NCBI GenBank assembly: GCA_016934395.1
Contig: JAFGSZ010000013.1
Location: forward strand, 1-64,000
Source of the DNA: Bacteroidales bacterium
Lineage (GTDB): Bacteria > Bacteroidota > Bacteroidia > Bacteroidales > UBA10428
DNA: 64,000 nt
Direction: 5' to 3'
The notes under the pieces are model-generated. The model worked only from the letters and a program-made list of their open reading frames with translations, made no database searches and was not told the origin of the DNA. This document shows, in pieces, positions 16,960-25,536 of the stretch (within the stretch, counting starts at the first letter, position 1; every line of letters starts with the position of its first letter). Both the position numbers and the translations under genes were made by a program.

Positions 16960-17730
16960 TTACACCTGGTTATTATGTGCCTTCCATGTTACCCGTGATT
17001 GAAAATGCAGTTTATTTTCTTCAACTGACCTTCCTTCAATAAGAAATTTCAGGGGATTTTCATCATTTTTCCTTAACAGATTTATTTGACTGTTTGGAGG
17101 TATTTCTTTAATATAGTTTAACTGCATAGACTGTACCTGGTGTTTTTTATGAAATTCATACGGGAATGTATTCAGAATCCATTCTACATAACGGTTACTG
17201 TTTGCATGGTGGTTCAGGTCCAGATCGAAATACAATACTGATTGTGGAAAGATTTCACCCTTTTCAATCAGAGGGAGTTTTTGAGAGAACCCCTCCAGTG
17301 CATGATGGTCCTTATTTTTTTCGATAATATTTCCGGGTATCTCAAACATTTTAGGTCTGCGGCTTTTTATATCGATTAATAACCAGTTTGTTGTGGCCCC
17401 TCCAAAACGATTACCTTCTTTATCGAACATTAAAAAATCGCGCAGGTAAAACAGACGGTCAAAACCCCTGGGCCAGGTTTTAATTGTAAACGACTCCGGC
17501 CATTTTGGTAAATAATCCACTTCAAACCGTATTGAGGATAACATCCAAACCAGCCCGTTGTTATGCAGAAACTCCAATCCAAAATTAAGATGGTTTGCAT
17601 GTTTCCAGGCGGATTCCTGAAGATAATTTGTGAGGCTGCTTAATTTAAGCTGCATTTTAAAATCCACATCGTACGAGCCAATATTATATTGATCACTCCA
17701 GGAAGGCTTATAATTTTCCGGTATTCCCAT
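16960..17730 (-). CDS. Acyl-ACP thioesterase (FatA/FatB-like)
   Basis: This cytosolic double hot-dog thioesterase of 256 aa releases fatty acids from acyl carrier protein. It has N-terminal substrate-domain motifs (LTNYLQESAWKHA, FLHNNGLVWML). The catalytic segment in the second hot-dog, DLDLNHHANSNRYVEW, contains the Asp-Asn-His set. Length and layout match bacterial homologues of plant FatA. ATG start at 17730. It is not tightly linked to other genes. About 218 nt separate it from the efflux operon, including that operon's terminator. Confidence 0.9.
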   Translation of the reverse strand: MGIPENYKPSWSDQYNIGSYDVDFKMQLKLSSLTNYLQESAWKHANHLNFGLEFLHNNGLVWMLSSIRFEVDYLPKWPESFTIKTWPRGFDRLFYLRDFLMFDKEGNRFGGATTNWLLIDIKSRRPKMFEIPGNIIEKNKDHHALEGFSQKLPLIEKGEIFPQSVLYFDLDLNHHANSNRYVEWILNTFPYEFHKKHQVQSMQLNYIKEIPPNSQINLLRKNDENPLKFLIEGRSVEENKLHFQSRVTWKAHNNQV

Positions 17731-17852
17731 TGTTAAATATATTTTGAGAAATTAAAATTTTAAAACCAGGTAATACAGTAATTTTCAAATGTGCGAAAAA
17801 ATATTTATACGGATAAGAACAAACCAATCTGATACAAAAATTTATTCCGGTT

Positions 17853-17883
17853 AAAATACAAAAGACCCCGCAAAGCGGGATCT
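17853..17883 (-). terminator. Terminator of the MacAB-like operon
   Basis: A stem of 9 positions with one mismatch (17863-17871 with 17875-17883, AAA loop) is followed on the minus strand by TTTGTATTTT. It is about 65 nt downstream of the adaptor gene stop. Confidence 0.7.
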
Positions 17884-17909
17884 TCTGCAAAAGAAACTAC
17901 ATTAACACT

Positions 17910-17951
17910 GCTAACCTATTAACCTAAAATATAAACCTAAAAATTAACCTA
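17910..17951. repeat. Four direct copies of AACCTA after the adaptor gene
   Basis: AACCTA occurs at 17913, 17921, 17934 and 17946, with start-to-start spacings of 8, 13 and 12 nt. The last copy includes the adaptor gene stop codon. The meaning is unknown, and it may be simple AT-rich sequence drift. Confidence 0.35.
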
Positions 17952-19079
17952 TGATTGAGAAGTCGATTTATTATCTTCTTTTTTATCTATCTTTTTTTCT
18001 CCGGCTTTTAATTTATCTTCACCTGTAAGCCCTGAAATAACTTCAATATTAATTCCGTCTGACAAACCAATTTCAATATATCTTTTTTCAAATACCTGTG
18101 GATTGGTTTCCACTTCAACATATGCAGAATCATTTTCTTTTTCGAATTTCAGCAGACTTTCCGGAATAACCATTACACTATCTTTTCGTTCAAGAACAAT
18201 GTCGGCATTAGCGCTATACCCTGCGCGTATAAAAAAGTCATTTTTTAACTTCACATCTGCTTTAATTTCAAACTGAATAGCACCATTTTCTTCAACTCCT
18301 TTTGGAGCGATGTATTCAAGATTTGCATCGAATGTCTCATTTTCTATGGCTCCAATGGAAAGTATCAGGGCCATCCCCGTTTTAATTTTTCCTACTTCAG
18401 TCTCATCAACTTTACCTTCGAAAATCATTTCACCCATATCGGCCACCGTTGCTATGGTTGTGCCTGCATTAAATGTATTTGCCTCGATAACTGAATTTCC
18501 TTTTTCAACCGGTACATCAAGTACCATTCCCTGAATAGTAGAACGGATAAGTGTGTTGGTTATTTCACCGGAACGTTTGGTTACTCCTTCTTTAATAAGC
18601 TGGAGGTTGTTTTCTGCCGCATCAAGTTCTTCAACTGCTGTGCGGTACTGAAGCCTGTAACTCTGAAAATCTGCCTGTGAAATCACACCTTCTTCAAATA
18701 CCTTTTTTTGGCGATCGTATTCAATTTTAACCTCCTCGAAATTTATTTGTGCCCTTTTTAATCGGGATTCGGCGCTGTTTAACCGTTCCATATCCGGAAT
18801 AATTTTCACCTTAGCGATAAGGTCTCCTGATTTTACCTGGTCACCCGGTTCTATATAAAGCTCTTCAATAATACCGGAAACACGGGGTTTTATTTCAATT
18901 TCCCTTCGGGGAACAACCGACCCGGTGGCAATTGTTTTTTTAACTACACTGGATATAAAAGGTGTTTTTATTTCATAAATAACCGGAGGTTTTTTTGACT
19001 TTTTATAAAGGTAAAAACCGGTTGAGCCGAATAATCCAAAAACAATAATGAGTAATACTATTCTAAAAACTTTTTTCAT
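17949..19079 (-). CDS. Periplasmic adaptor subunit (MacA/HlyD-like) of an efflux system
   Basis: This 376-aa membrane-fusion protein is anchored by one N-terminal transmembrane segment (about residues 5-25). It continues with a barrel-sandwich (lipoyl-like) hybrid domain, a coiled-coil hairpin (about residues 105-165, rich in Glu, Lys and Arg) and a beta-barrel domain. The acidic and lysine-rich C-terminal tail is low complexity. It would connect the inner-membrane ABC pump to an outer-membrane channel such as TolC. It is last of four genes in one operon. No TolC-like gene is in the window. Confidence 0.88.
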   Translation of the reverse strand: MKKVFRIVLLIIVFGLFGSTGFYLYKKSKKPPVIYEIKTPFISSVVKKTIATGSVVPRREIEIKPRVSGIIEELYIEPGDQVKSGDLIAKVKIIPDMERLNSAESRLKRAQINFEEVKIEYDRQKKVFEEGVISQADFQSYRLQYRTAVEELDAAENNLQLIKEGVTKRSGEITNTLIRSTIQGMVLDVPVEKGNSVIEANTFNAGTTIATVADMGEMIFEGKVDETEVGKIKTGMALILSIGAIENETFDANLEYIAPKGVEENGAIQFEIKADVKLKNDFFIRAGYSANADIVLERKDSVMVIPESLLKFEKENDSAYVEVETNPQVFEKRYIEIGLSDGINIEVISGLTGEDKLKAGEKKIDKKEDNKSTSQS

Positions 19080-19097
19080 TCTATAAAAATTTAAATT

Positions 19098-20369
19098 TTA
19101 ATTTTCTTGTCTGATAGCTTCAATGGGTTTAATACTTACTGCACGTTTTGCGGGAATAAAACCGGCAATTAGTCCTGAAAAGATCAGAACGATAAGCGCT
19201 GTTACGGCAACCCTCAGGTCAACTTCCGGATTTCTGAACATTTCCATTTCAGCATTTAGTTTATTCAATCCGAATTCAAGTAATCCAATAATGGATATAC
19301 CTATTGAGAGTCCGATAAATCCTGCCATTGCGGTAAGAAAAACCGATTCCTGAATGATTTGAGAAATAATTTTAAACGGAGTGGCGCCTAAGGCTCGCTG
19401 AATACCAATTTCTTTTGTCCTTTCGCGAATAATTATCAGCATAATATTACTTACGCCAATGGTGCCGGCCAATAAGGTACCTATGCCCACAAACCACATG
19501 ATAACACTTATACCAGTAAATAATCCCTTCATCTGGTTAAATTCCTTTTCCACGTTAAAGTGCCCGAATGCCTGATCGTCTTTAGGATGGATGCTTTTCC
19601 GTTCAGCGAGAAATTTAAGACAACTTTCTTCTACCTCAGAAGAAGGAATTCCCTCATCTGCAGTAACGGAAAAATAATGCACGATATCTCCAAAATTATA
19701 CGCTTTCTGAAGGCTGGAAAAGGGCAGATAAATAGTTTCTTCTTTATCGCCACCAAAACTCATGGCCTGGCTGCCCGGTTTAAATACGCCAATAACCTGC
19801 CAGTAAATGCCTTTGATTTTTATATATTGCCCAATCGGATCTTCATCTTCTTTAAACAGGATATCCCGCACACGTGTGCCAATAACAGCCACTTTGCGCC
19901 TTTCCTGAATATCGATGGTATTAATAAATCTGCCGGCTAATATTTTTTGCGGGTCGATATAATTAAATTCCGGGTAATCCCCGAAAATTGAAAATGCCCC
20001 GGCTTTATCTCCCCGTACCACATTATTGGCGTCATTGCCCCATGCCTCCAGGCGAGGAGCAAGAAGATCAATTTCAGGAACTGCTCTTTTCAGTGCAATC
20101 ATATCATCGTTAGTAAAATAAAACCGTCTGCCCCTGGGAAATCCTTTATACGGCATGGTGGTTGAACGGGTCCAGATAAAAGCACTGTTTGAAGCAAAAT
20201 TTCCAAAATCTTCGAATACTGCATTTTCGAGACCATTTCCGGCGCCCAGCATAATCATTAACATAAAGATGCCCCAGAATACGCCAAATGCCGTAAGAAA
20301 AGTTCTTAACTTATTTTTCCGTAAGGTATGGAAAATTTCCTGCCATTTATCTATGTCTAATAGTCTCAT
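19098..20369 (-). CDS. MacB-like ABC transporter permease (second copy)
   Basis: This 423-aa FtsX-type permease has an N-terminal transmembrane helix (about residues 20-45), a large periplasmic MacB-PCD domain, and three C-terminal helices with IMLIIIRERTKEIGIQRALGA between them. Its start overlaps the preceding permease stop by one base (TAATG), so translation is coupled. It is clearly a paralogue of that permease. The two probably form a heterodimer, and both lack the fused ATPase of true MacB, which is encoded separately here. Confidence 0.88.
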   Translation of the reverse strand: MRLLDIDKWQEIFHTLRKNKLRTFLTAFGVFWGIFMLMIMLGAGNGLENAVFEDFGNFASNSAFIWTRSTTMPYKGFPRGRRFYFTNDDMIALKRAVPEIDLLAPRLEAWGNDANNVVRGDKAGAFSIFGDYPEFNYIDPQKILAGRFINTIDIQERRKVAVIGTRVRDILFKEDEDPIGQYIKIKGIYWQVIGVFKPGSQAMSFGGDKEETIYLPFSSLQKAYNFGDIVHYFSVTADEGIPSSEVEESCLKFLAERKSIHPKDDQAFGHFNVEKEFNQMKGLFTGISVIMWFVGIGTLLAGTIGVSNIMLIIIRERTKEIGIQRALGATPFKIISQIIQESVFLTAMAGFIGLSIGISIIGLLEFGLNKLNAEMEMFRNPEVDLRVAVTALIVLIFSGLIAGFIPAKRAVSIKPIEAIRQEN

Positions 20370-21604
20370 TATTCGTCTCTTAATGCAACAACAGGTCGTA
20401 TTTTAGCCGCTTTTCTTGAAGGCACATAACCGGCAAGAACTCCACATACTATTAATATAATAGTAGCGGCAACAGCAACCTGTATATTGATTTCGGGTTT
20501 ATAAATAAAAGGTATATTCTCAAATACCGGTGTTAAAAGTTCAAGCAGACCGATTCCAAGCACTAATCCTGTATAACCTGAAACGGCAATGATCAGTACG
20601 GATTCAAGTATAATTAATCCGACAATAGAATTAGGGGTAGCACCAATTGCTTTTCGAATACCGATTTCTTTAGTCCGTTCGTTAACTACGATCATCATAA
20701 TATTGCTAACCCCCACAACTCCGGCAATTAATGTACCTGCTCCGATAATCCAGATAAAAATTTTAATACCCATAAAAAGGCCCTGAAATTTTTTATATTC
20801 TTCAGAAGCATTCCAATGTCCAATTGCCCTGTCGTCTTCAGGATCGAATTTGTGCCTCTTGGCAATAGAACCAATAATATTTTTTTCAATACCCTTGCTT
20901 TCTTCAACTGTGGCATCGCCGGTTGTGGCAACAAAACTATGTATTCTGTTCATTCCTTTAAAAACCATCTGAGCAGCAGTAATCGGGACATATATTGTTC
21001 GCAGGCCCCTGTTTCTTATATCAAGATCGGTGTAAATACCCACAACTTTAAATGGAACTCCCTGAATTTTTATATACTTGCCCATTGGGTCTTCGTCCTT
21101 AAAAAGGGTTTCCCGCACCAGACCGCTTATCATTGCCACTTTCCGGGTTTGTTTAATGTCGATATTATTAATAAACCGGCCTTCCAGCATTTCGATTTTT
21201 TCTATTTTCTGAAAATCAGGATGGGCGCTTCTGATATCAAAGGCTCCAAATTCATTTTTATAGCTTACCTGATTATTTCCCCAGATATTGTAGCGTGCAG
21301 AAATATATTCAATGCCGTCAATATTATCGTGTGTATCCTGGTAGTCTGAATTTTGCAGACGGATATCCCTTCCCGGTTTCATACCTTTATAGGGTTTGCT
21401 TGTCTGACCGCCCCAGATATAGATTGCATTGGTGGCCGAATCACTGAATTCCCGTTCAATCCCGTTTTGAAGTCCTGTACCGGAACCGAGCAAAATGACC
21501 AGCATAAAAATTCCCCAGGCCACACTAAAGGCCGTTAAGAAAGTCCGCAGCTTATTTTTGCTGATCGTATTTAATATTTCCTGCCATTTATCAGCATCAA
21601 GCAT
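20369..21604 (-). CDS. MacB-like ABC transporter permease (first copy)
   Basis: This 411-aa permease has the same layout as its downstream neighbour: an N-terminal helix (LRTFLTAFSVAWGIFMLVIL), a periplasmic MacB-PCD domain, and three C-terminal helices around IMMIVVNERTKEIGIRKAIGA. ATG start at 21604 overlaps the ATPase gene by 8 nt. MacB-type mechanotransmission pumps expel peptides, lipoproteins or drugs from the periplasm; the cargo is unknown here. Confidence 0.88.
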   Translation of the reverse strand: MLDADKWQEILNTISKNKLRTFLTAFSVAWGIFMLVILLGSGTGLQNGIEREFSDSATNAIYIWGGQTSKPYKGMKPGRDIRLQNSDYQDTHDNIDGIEYISARYNIWGNNQVSYKNEFGAFDIRSAHPDFQKIEKIEMLEGRFINNIDIKQTRKVAMISGLVRETLFKDEDPMGKYIKIQGVPFKVVGIYTDLDIRNRGLRTIYVPITAAQMVFKGMNRIHSFVATTGDATVEESKGIEKNIIGSIAKRHKFDPEDDRAIGHWNASEEYKKFQGLFMGIKIFIWIIGAGTLIAGVVGVSNIMMIVVNERTKEIGIRKAIGATPNSIVGLIILESVLIIAVSGYTGLVLGIGLLELLTPVFENIPFIYKPEINIQVAVAATIILIVCGVLAGYVPSRKAAKIRPVVALRDE

Positions 21605-22292
21605 ATTTTTTCAGTTTTGAGGGTTTAATTTCTTTATCAATTATACCATCATTAAGATGTATGATTCGATCGGTGCGCCCTGCGATATCCGTTTCGTGGG
21701 TGACAATTACCACGGTCATACCACTTGCATTTACTTCTCTAAGAAGTTCCATAACCTCAAAGGAAGTTTGTGAATCCAGCGCTCCTGTAGGTTCATCGGC
21801 AAGAATAAGTTTAGGATTGGTAACCATTGCCCGGGCTATGGCCACACGTTGCTTTTGTCCTCCCGACAACTCGTTGGGATTATGAGTGGCCCATTCCAGC
21901 AAACCCATACGTTCCAGATATTCAAGAGCAATCTTGTTTCTTTTTTTTCTCGGAACTTTTTGATAATACAGAGGTAATGCTACATTCTCCATAGCATTTT
22001 TGAATGAGATCAGATTAAATGACTGAAAAATGAATCCTATCGTCTGGTTTCTGAAATAAGCTGCTTGTTTCTCACTCAGGTTCCGGATTAATGTGCCATT
22101 AAGTGAATACTCACCTTTATCATAAGCATCAAGAATACCGATAATATTAAGTAAGGTGGATTTTCCTGAACCGGATGATCCCATAATTGAAACCAATTCT
22201 CCCTGTTCTACAAACAAATCAATTCCTTTTAAAACATGCAGGCTGTTATTTCCTGTAACGTAAGATTTGTGTAATTGCTGAATTTGAATCAT
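21597..22292 (-). CDS. ABC transporter ATPase (MacB/LolD type)
   Basis: This 231-aa nucleotide-binding subunit has Walker A GSSGSGKST, the Q-loop FQSFNL, the signature LSGGQKQRVAIARA, Walker B LILADEPTGALDS and the H-loop VTHE. It is first in a four-gene operon (ATPase, permease, permease, adaptor), with overlaps at both inner junctions. ATG start at 22292. The 211 nt upstream (22293-22503) show no clear promoter or structure. Confidence 0.92.
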   Translation of the reverse strand: MIQIQQLHKSYVTGNNSLHVLKGIDLFVEQGELVSIMGSSGSGKSTLLNIIGILDAYDKGEYSLNGTLIRNLSEKQAAYFRNQTIGFIFQSFNLISFKNAMENVALPLYYQKVPRKKRNKIALEYLERMGLLEWATHNPNELSGGQKQRVAIARAMVTNPKLILADEPTGALDSQTSFEVMELLREVNASGMTVVIVTHETDIAGRTDRIIHLNDGIIDKEIKPSKLKKYA

Positions 22293-22503
22293 AAATTTAA
22301 TAGGCTTTATTTGAAATCAACAATTATCAAAATCCATACCGTTACATGCTAAACACTGAAAAACAAAATATTAATTTCAATTTCCAGGAAAATTACTTTA
22401 GAAATAATATTGATTTATGTAACGATATGATACAACAATTGTCCGATTTTGAACACTGTTTACTGGTATATTATCTTAACGCAGAATCAGAATAGGTATT
22501 GTA

Positions 22504-23526
22504 TTACTCAAGGTTTAAACTTTTAAAAACCTGAGGATAGTCGGCATATATTTTTATTACCTTGTAACCGCTGTTATTGAATAATCCTGAGCTAAAAAGC
22601 AGCCGGTTGTGAATATAGGCTTCACATAAATCGTTGTTTGAATTATGGTATAACAGAAATTCCGCAGTATCAATAATCGGGGCAGCGCTTAAGTCGGGAA
22701 TTTGGACCATGGTAAATTCATGTTTTTTACATCCCCCGCCATACTCCACATCAACAGACAGGCAACCATGAAGATTCATCAGCTGTTCAATTTCAAACAG
22801 ATCATTATCTTTTTGCAGATACTCTGAAGCATAATCTGCCCCAAGAATTGTTTTACACCCTGTTTCACTAATGGAATCAATACGGATATTTATTCCGGTC
22901 ATACAGGTACTATAATAATCCTGTAACTCGGTAAAATAAAAGCTTACATGCTGCCCGTTGTAAAATGTAAATTCCGGGACTACCTGGACGGGATTCAGTA
23001 TTTCACCATTCCAGGTTTCAATTAAGTACCCGCAACCATCCAGGCCTGTATAATCTTTTACAATACCTGTGTATTTTTTATAATTACATTTTTTTATAAT
23101 TACTGATGCCTTATAGTCATCGGGTACATATGTAATATTTGAATACGGATACGGTTCGAGCTTAACCAGAGTAATACTGTATCCCATAAAATAATCGGTA
23201 GTGGCAAATCCGGGATTTGTATTTAATGTTAATATCCCTGAATTTTCGCCAAGCCGCATATGAACCTGAATACCGGCATTCCCTCCCCAGATGCATGAAA
23301 CATCCAGTGGACAGCGGGAGTCTTCAACCAGTGAATCGAAAGTGAGTGTTACATTACAATCTGTAAAAGTGACCGGATTATTGTAGTCCAAAACTATAGT
23401 ATCATTTAAGAATTCCGTACAGGTCTTTAAATTGTTATCATCCTGAAAATATTCACAGGAAGTACAAATAAGTATATATATGAGTGGCAGAAAAAATCGT
23501 GTTTTCATGATTGAATTTTTTTTCAT
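22504..23526 (-). CDS. Cys-rich secreted lipoprotein, unknown function
   Basis: This 340-aa protein has a lipoprotein signal (lipobox Cys at residue 24 from ATG 23526, or 18 from the internal ATG 23508). Its first domain contains DSRCPLDVSCIWGGNA, a D-S-R-C-P-x3-C-x-W-x-G pattern that I associate with Bacteroidota surface lipoproteins. A second part has YTGIVKDYTGLDGCGYLIE, and a third has HGCLSVDVEYGGGCKKHEF. The paired cysteines suggest disulfides. It starts 3 nt after the serpin stop, so the two form one operon and may act together outside the cell. Confidence 0.75.
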   Translation of the reverse strand: MKKNSIMKTRFFLPLIYILICTSCEYFQDDNNLKTCTEFLNDTIVLDYNNPVTFTDCNVTLTFDSLVEDSRCPLDVSCIWGGNAGIQVHMRLGENSGILTLNTNPGFATTDYFMGYSITLVKLEPYPYSNITYVPDDYKASVIIKKCNYKKYTGIVKDYTGLDGCGYLIETWNGEILNPVQVVPEFTFYNGQHVSFYFTELQDYYSTCMTGINIRIDSISETGCKTILGADYASEYLQKDNDLFEIEQLMNLHGCLSVDVEYGGGCKKHEFTMVQIPDLSAAPIIDTAEFLLYHNSNNDLCEAYIHNRLLFSSGLFNNSGYKVIKIYADYPQVFKSLNLE

Positions 23527-23529
23527 TAT

Positions 23530-24762
23530 TTATAGTACAGGATCCATCACACGACCGATAAATAGTATCGCGCTGGAATTTTTCTCTTTGATCACAAATA
23601 AAAAAGGCCGGTTCACAATAAAATACGCAGGTGTTTCTCCGGAAATGCTGGTTAACGAAATTTCTACAGAAGTTACAGCTGCAGCTTCTGTGCCCTCTTC
23701 ATTAACTTCTACAAAGGATTTATGGAGAACAGTAGAAATAAAAAGCGGTTCTACAGGATTAATTTTCGAAAAATCTGCTCCCCCGGAAAACGCTATACCC
23801 ATTCCTAAATCTGAAAGATCTTCGTTCAGTTTTTTCTTATATTCAAATTTAAATTTGGGAAGTTGTACAATAACATTTTTATTGCTTAAACTTTCCGTCC
23901 AGTTTTCCCAGTTTTCAACAGTCAATTCATTAATAACATCCTGAACTGTTTTATCAGCATTGGGTAATAAAACCAACATGCTGTAATCCCCTTGTCCATA
24001 CGGGAGTTCCGCAGCGCTAAAAAGATTATTACTCAGGTAATAAAAATCTTCCTGTTGTTTCATGGAAGGCACCTGTTTAATATTGCTGTTTAAACATGTG
24101 AAATATTCATCTGTGGTATTCTCAATATTAAATTCATACTTCCATGTTCCTTTAAAATAAATTGCATTAATCAGGTACATAACAGCTTCAGGGGGAATAT
24201 TGTCGATAATTTCTTCTATTTTATCATGGGTTTTATCAGCAACCCAGTTATTAATTATATTTTTGGCATCCGAGGCGCCAAAATTCAACGATGCCACTTC
24301 GGCAGCATAATATTCCGAATTTACATCGAGAAAATTCTGTTCAACAGAAAATTCTTCTCGGTACCAGATAGAATTAGCAATTTCGAGAATTACTTTTGGA
24401 TCTACTGACAGTAAACCTTCCATCAGGCTTTTATACAAAGTATTTATCTGAGCAATTGAATAATCTTCTTTTTTGAGGGTTGTCCGCATTGCTTCTTCAG
24501 TAGTGCCATTAGCTCCGTTATAAGTCATCGCAAGCGCCATAGATATACTAACCGGTGAAATGAAAACATTTACATCTTCAGGTTCATTGCTAATAACTTC
24601 TTTAAAAAGATCTAATCCGAATTCATTATCGGATGCTATGATTCCCTGCGTACTTTTTAGTTTATCCCTGCTCTCGTTAACCGGATATACTTCAGTTTTT
24701 TCACAGGCAAAGCTTGCAGATAATAATAAAATGCTGAATATTGTTAATTTAAGTGTTTTCAT
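23530..24762 (-). CDS. Serpin-family protease inhibitor, surface lipoprotein
   Basis: The 410-aa protein has a lipoprotein signal (lipobox SASFAC, Cys20) followed by a full serpin fold. FISPVSISMALAMTYNGANG and the C-terminal NRPFLFVI motifs are clear. The reactive-loop hinge EEGTEAAAVTS has the small residues needed for loop insertion, so it should be inhibitory. Aligning the hinge (P17-P8) to alpha-1-antitrypsin puts P1-P1' at T371-S372. A small P1 suggests elastase-like targets (inference). It is divergent from an ECF sigma gene and heads a two-gene operon. Confidence 0.92.
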   Translation of the reverse strand: MKTLKLTIFSILLLSASFACEKTEVYPVNESRDKLKSTQGIIASDNEFGLDLFKEVISNEPEDVNVFISPVSISMALAMTYNGANGTTEEAMRTTLKKEDYSIAQINTLYKSLMEGLLSVDPKVILEIANSIWYREEFSVEQNFLDVNSEYYAAEVASLNFGASDAKNIINNWVADKTHDKIEEIIDNIPPEAVMYLINAIYFKGTWKYEFNIENTTDEYFTCLNSNIKQVPSMKQQEDFYYLSNNLFSAAELPYGQGDYSMLVLLPNADKTVQDVINELTVENWENWTESLSNKNVIVQLPKFKFEYKKKLNEDLSDLGMGIAFSGGADFSKINPVEPLFISTVLHKSFVEVNEEGTEAAAVTSVEISLTSISGETPAYFIVNRPFLFVIKEKNSSAILFIGRVMDPVL

Positions 24763-24796
24763 AATTTAGTTATTTAATTTTAACAACTAAACCTTA

Positions 24797-24825
24797 GATG
24801 TACCTGGCAAAAATTTGGTTGCGTT
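24797..24825 (-). promoter_or_regulatory. Putative ECF-sigma promoter for the serpin operon
   Basis: The minus strand reads AACGCAACC (24825-24817), 16 nt, then CATC (24800-24797). ECF promoters commonly carry an AAC core in the -35 element. The start point would be near 24790, giving a leader of about 28 nt before ATG 24762. The same pattern with the same spacing faces the sigma gene on the other strand. Confidence 0.55.
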
Positions 24826-24852
24826 GTTTGTATTTTATTCTTCATATATAGT

Positions 24853-24881
24853 AACGCAACCCTTTAAGCAGCTATTGCATC
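24853..24881 (+). promoter_or_regulatory. Putative ECF-sigma promoter for the sigma operon
   Basis: The plus strand reads AACGCAACC (24853-24861), 16 nt, then CATC (24878-24881). The two 9-nt -35-like boxes form a perfect inverted repeat separated by 27 nt. Transcription would begin near 24890, about 85 nt before the sigma start codon. Two TAATTTTG boxes (24905-24912, 24946-24953) could add a housekeeping start. Confidence 0.55.
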
Positions 24882-24945
24882 CCTAACAGGGTTGACACTG
24901 AATTTAATTTTGGGAAACAATAATTTAAAGCATTTGAATAAAACA

Positions 24946-24953
24946 TAATTTTG
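24946..24953 (+). promoter_or_regulatory. Bacteroidota -7 element upstream of the ECF sigma gene
   Basis: TAATTTTG matches TAnnTTTG exactly and lies about 22 nt before the TTG start. A second identical box is at 24905-24912. No correctly spaced -33 TTTG was found for either, so these could be chance matches in AT-rich DNA. Confidence 0.35.
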
Positions 24954-24974
24954 AAATAGCATTTTCATAGCACA

Positions 24975-25532
24975 TTGGTTGATAAGTTACCATATATAAT
25001 TAAAGGGTGTCAGCAGAATGATCCGGGCGCTCAACGCGAACTATACGAATATTTTAAAGCAAAAATGTTCGGGGTATGTTTGCGGTATTCAAATAATTAT
25101 GATGACGCCCAGGATGTGATGCAGGATGGCTTTTTAAAGGTGTTTCAAAAAATAGGACAATTTGAATTTAAAGGTGCATTTGAAGGATGGGTAAGAAGAA
25201 TTATGATTAACACTGCGCTTGAGAAATACAGGAACAAGTACCAGGTTATTAATCTAAGCGACAACCTGAAAAATGAGACGGATTCATTAAAGGTTGAAGA
25301 TATTACCAGTAGTTTATCCGCACAGGAATTACTTGGTTTTGTTCAGGAACTGTCGCCTAAATACAGGATGGTTTTTAACCTGTATGCTATTGAGGGTTAT
25401 CAGCATAAGGATATTGCAAAAATGCTGAACATTTCAGAAGGCACCTCAAAATCGAATTTATCAAGAGCTCGTGCAATTTTGCAGGAGAAAGTAAAACGAT
25501 ATTTTAACCTTTCTGTAAAGGTAGGAGAATAA
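24975..25532 (+). CDS. ECF-type RNA polymerase sigma factor
   Basis: The 185-aa sigma-70 family protein has region 2 (about residues 12-80, with the DAQDVMQDGFLKVFQKI core-binding and -10 segment) and region 4 (about 115-170, with YRMVFNLYAIEGYQHKDIAKML and the helix-turn-helix GTSKSNLSRAR). The start is TTG 24975. An in-frame stop at 24957 and the lack of an upstream ATG leave no other good choice, since the next ATG would remove part of region 2. The partner gene with an N-terminal membrane anchor starts 4 nt downstream. Confidence 0.93.
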   Translation: MVDKLPYIIKGCQQNDPGAQRELYEYFKAKMFGVCLRYSNNYDDAQDVMQDGFLKVFQKIGQFEFKGAFEGWVRRIMINTALEKYRNKYQVINLSDNLKNETDSLKVEDITSSLSAQELLGFVQELSPKYRMVFNLYAIEGYQHKDIAKMLNISEGTSKSNLSRARAILQEKVKRYFNLSVKVGE

Positions 25533-25536
25533 TAAG

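Noticed and set aside
20816-21349. 177-aa plus-strand frame antisense to a permease
   Set aside because: The opposite strand encodes a clear MacB-like permease in an overlapping operon. The antisense translation shows no recognisable motif.
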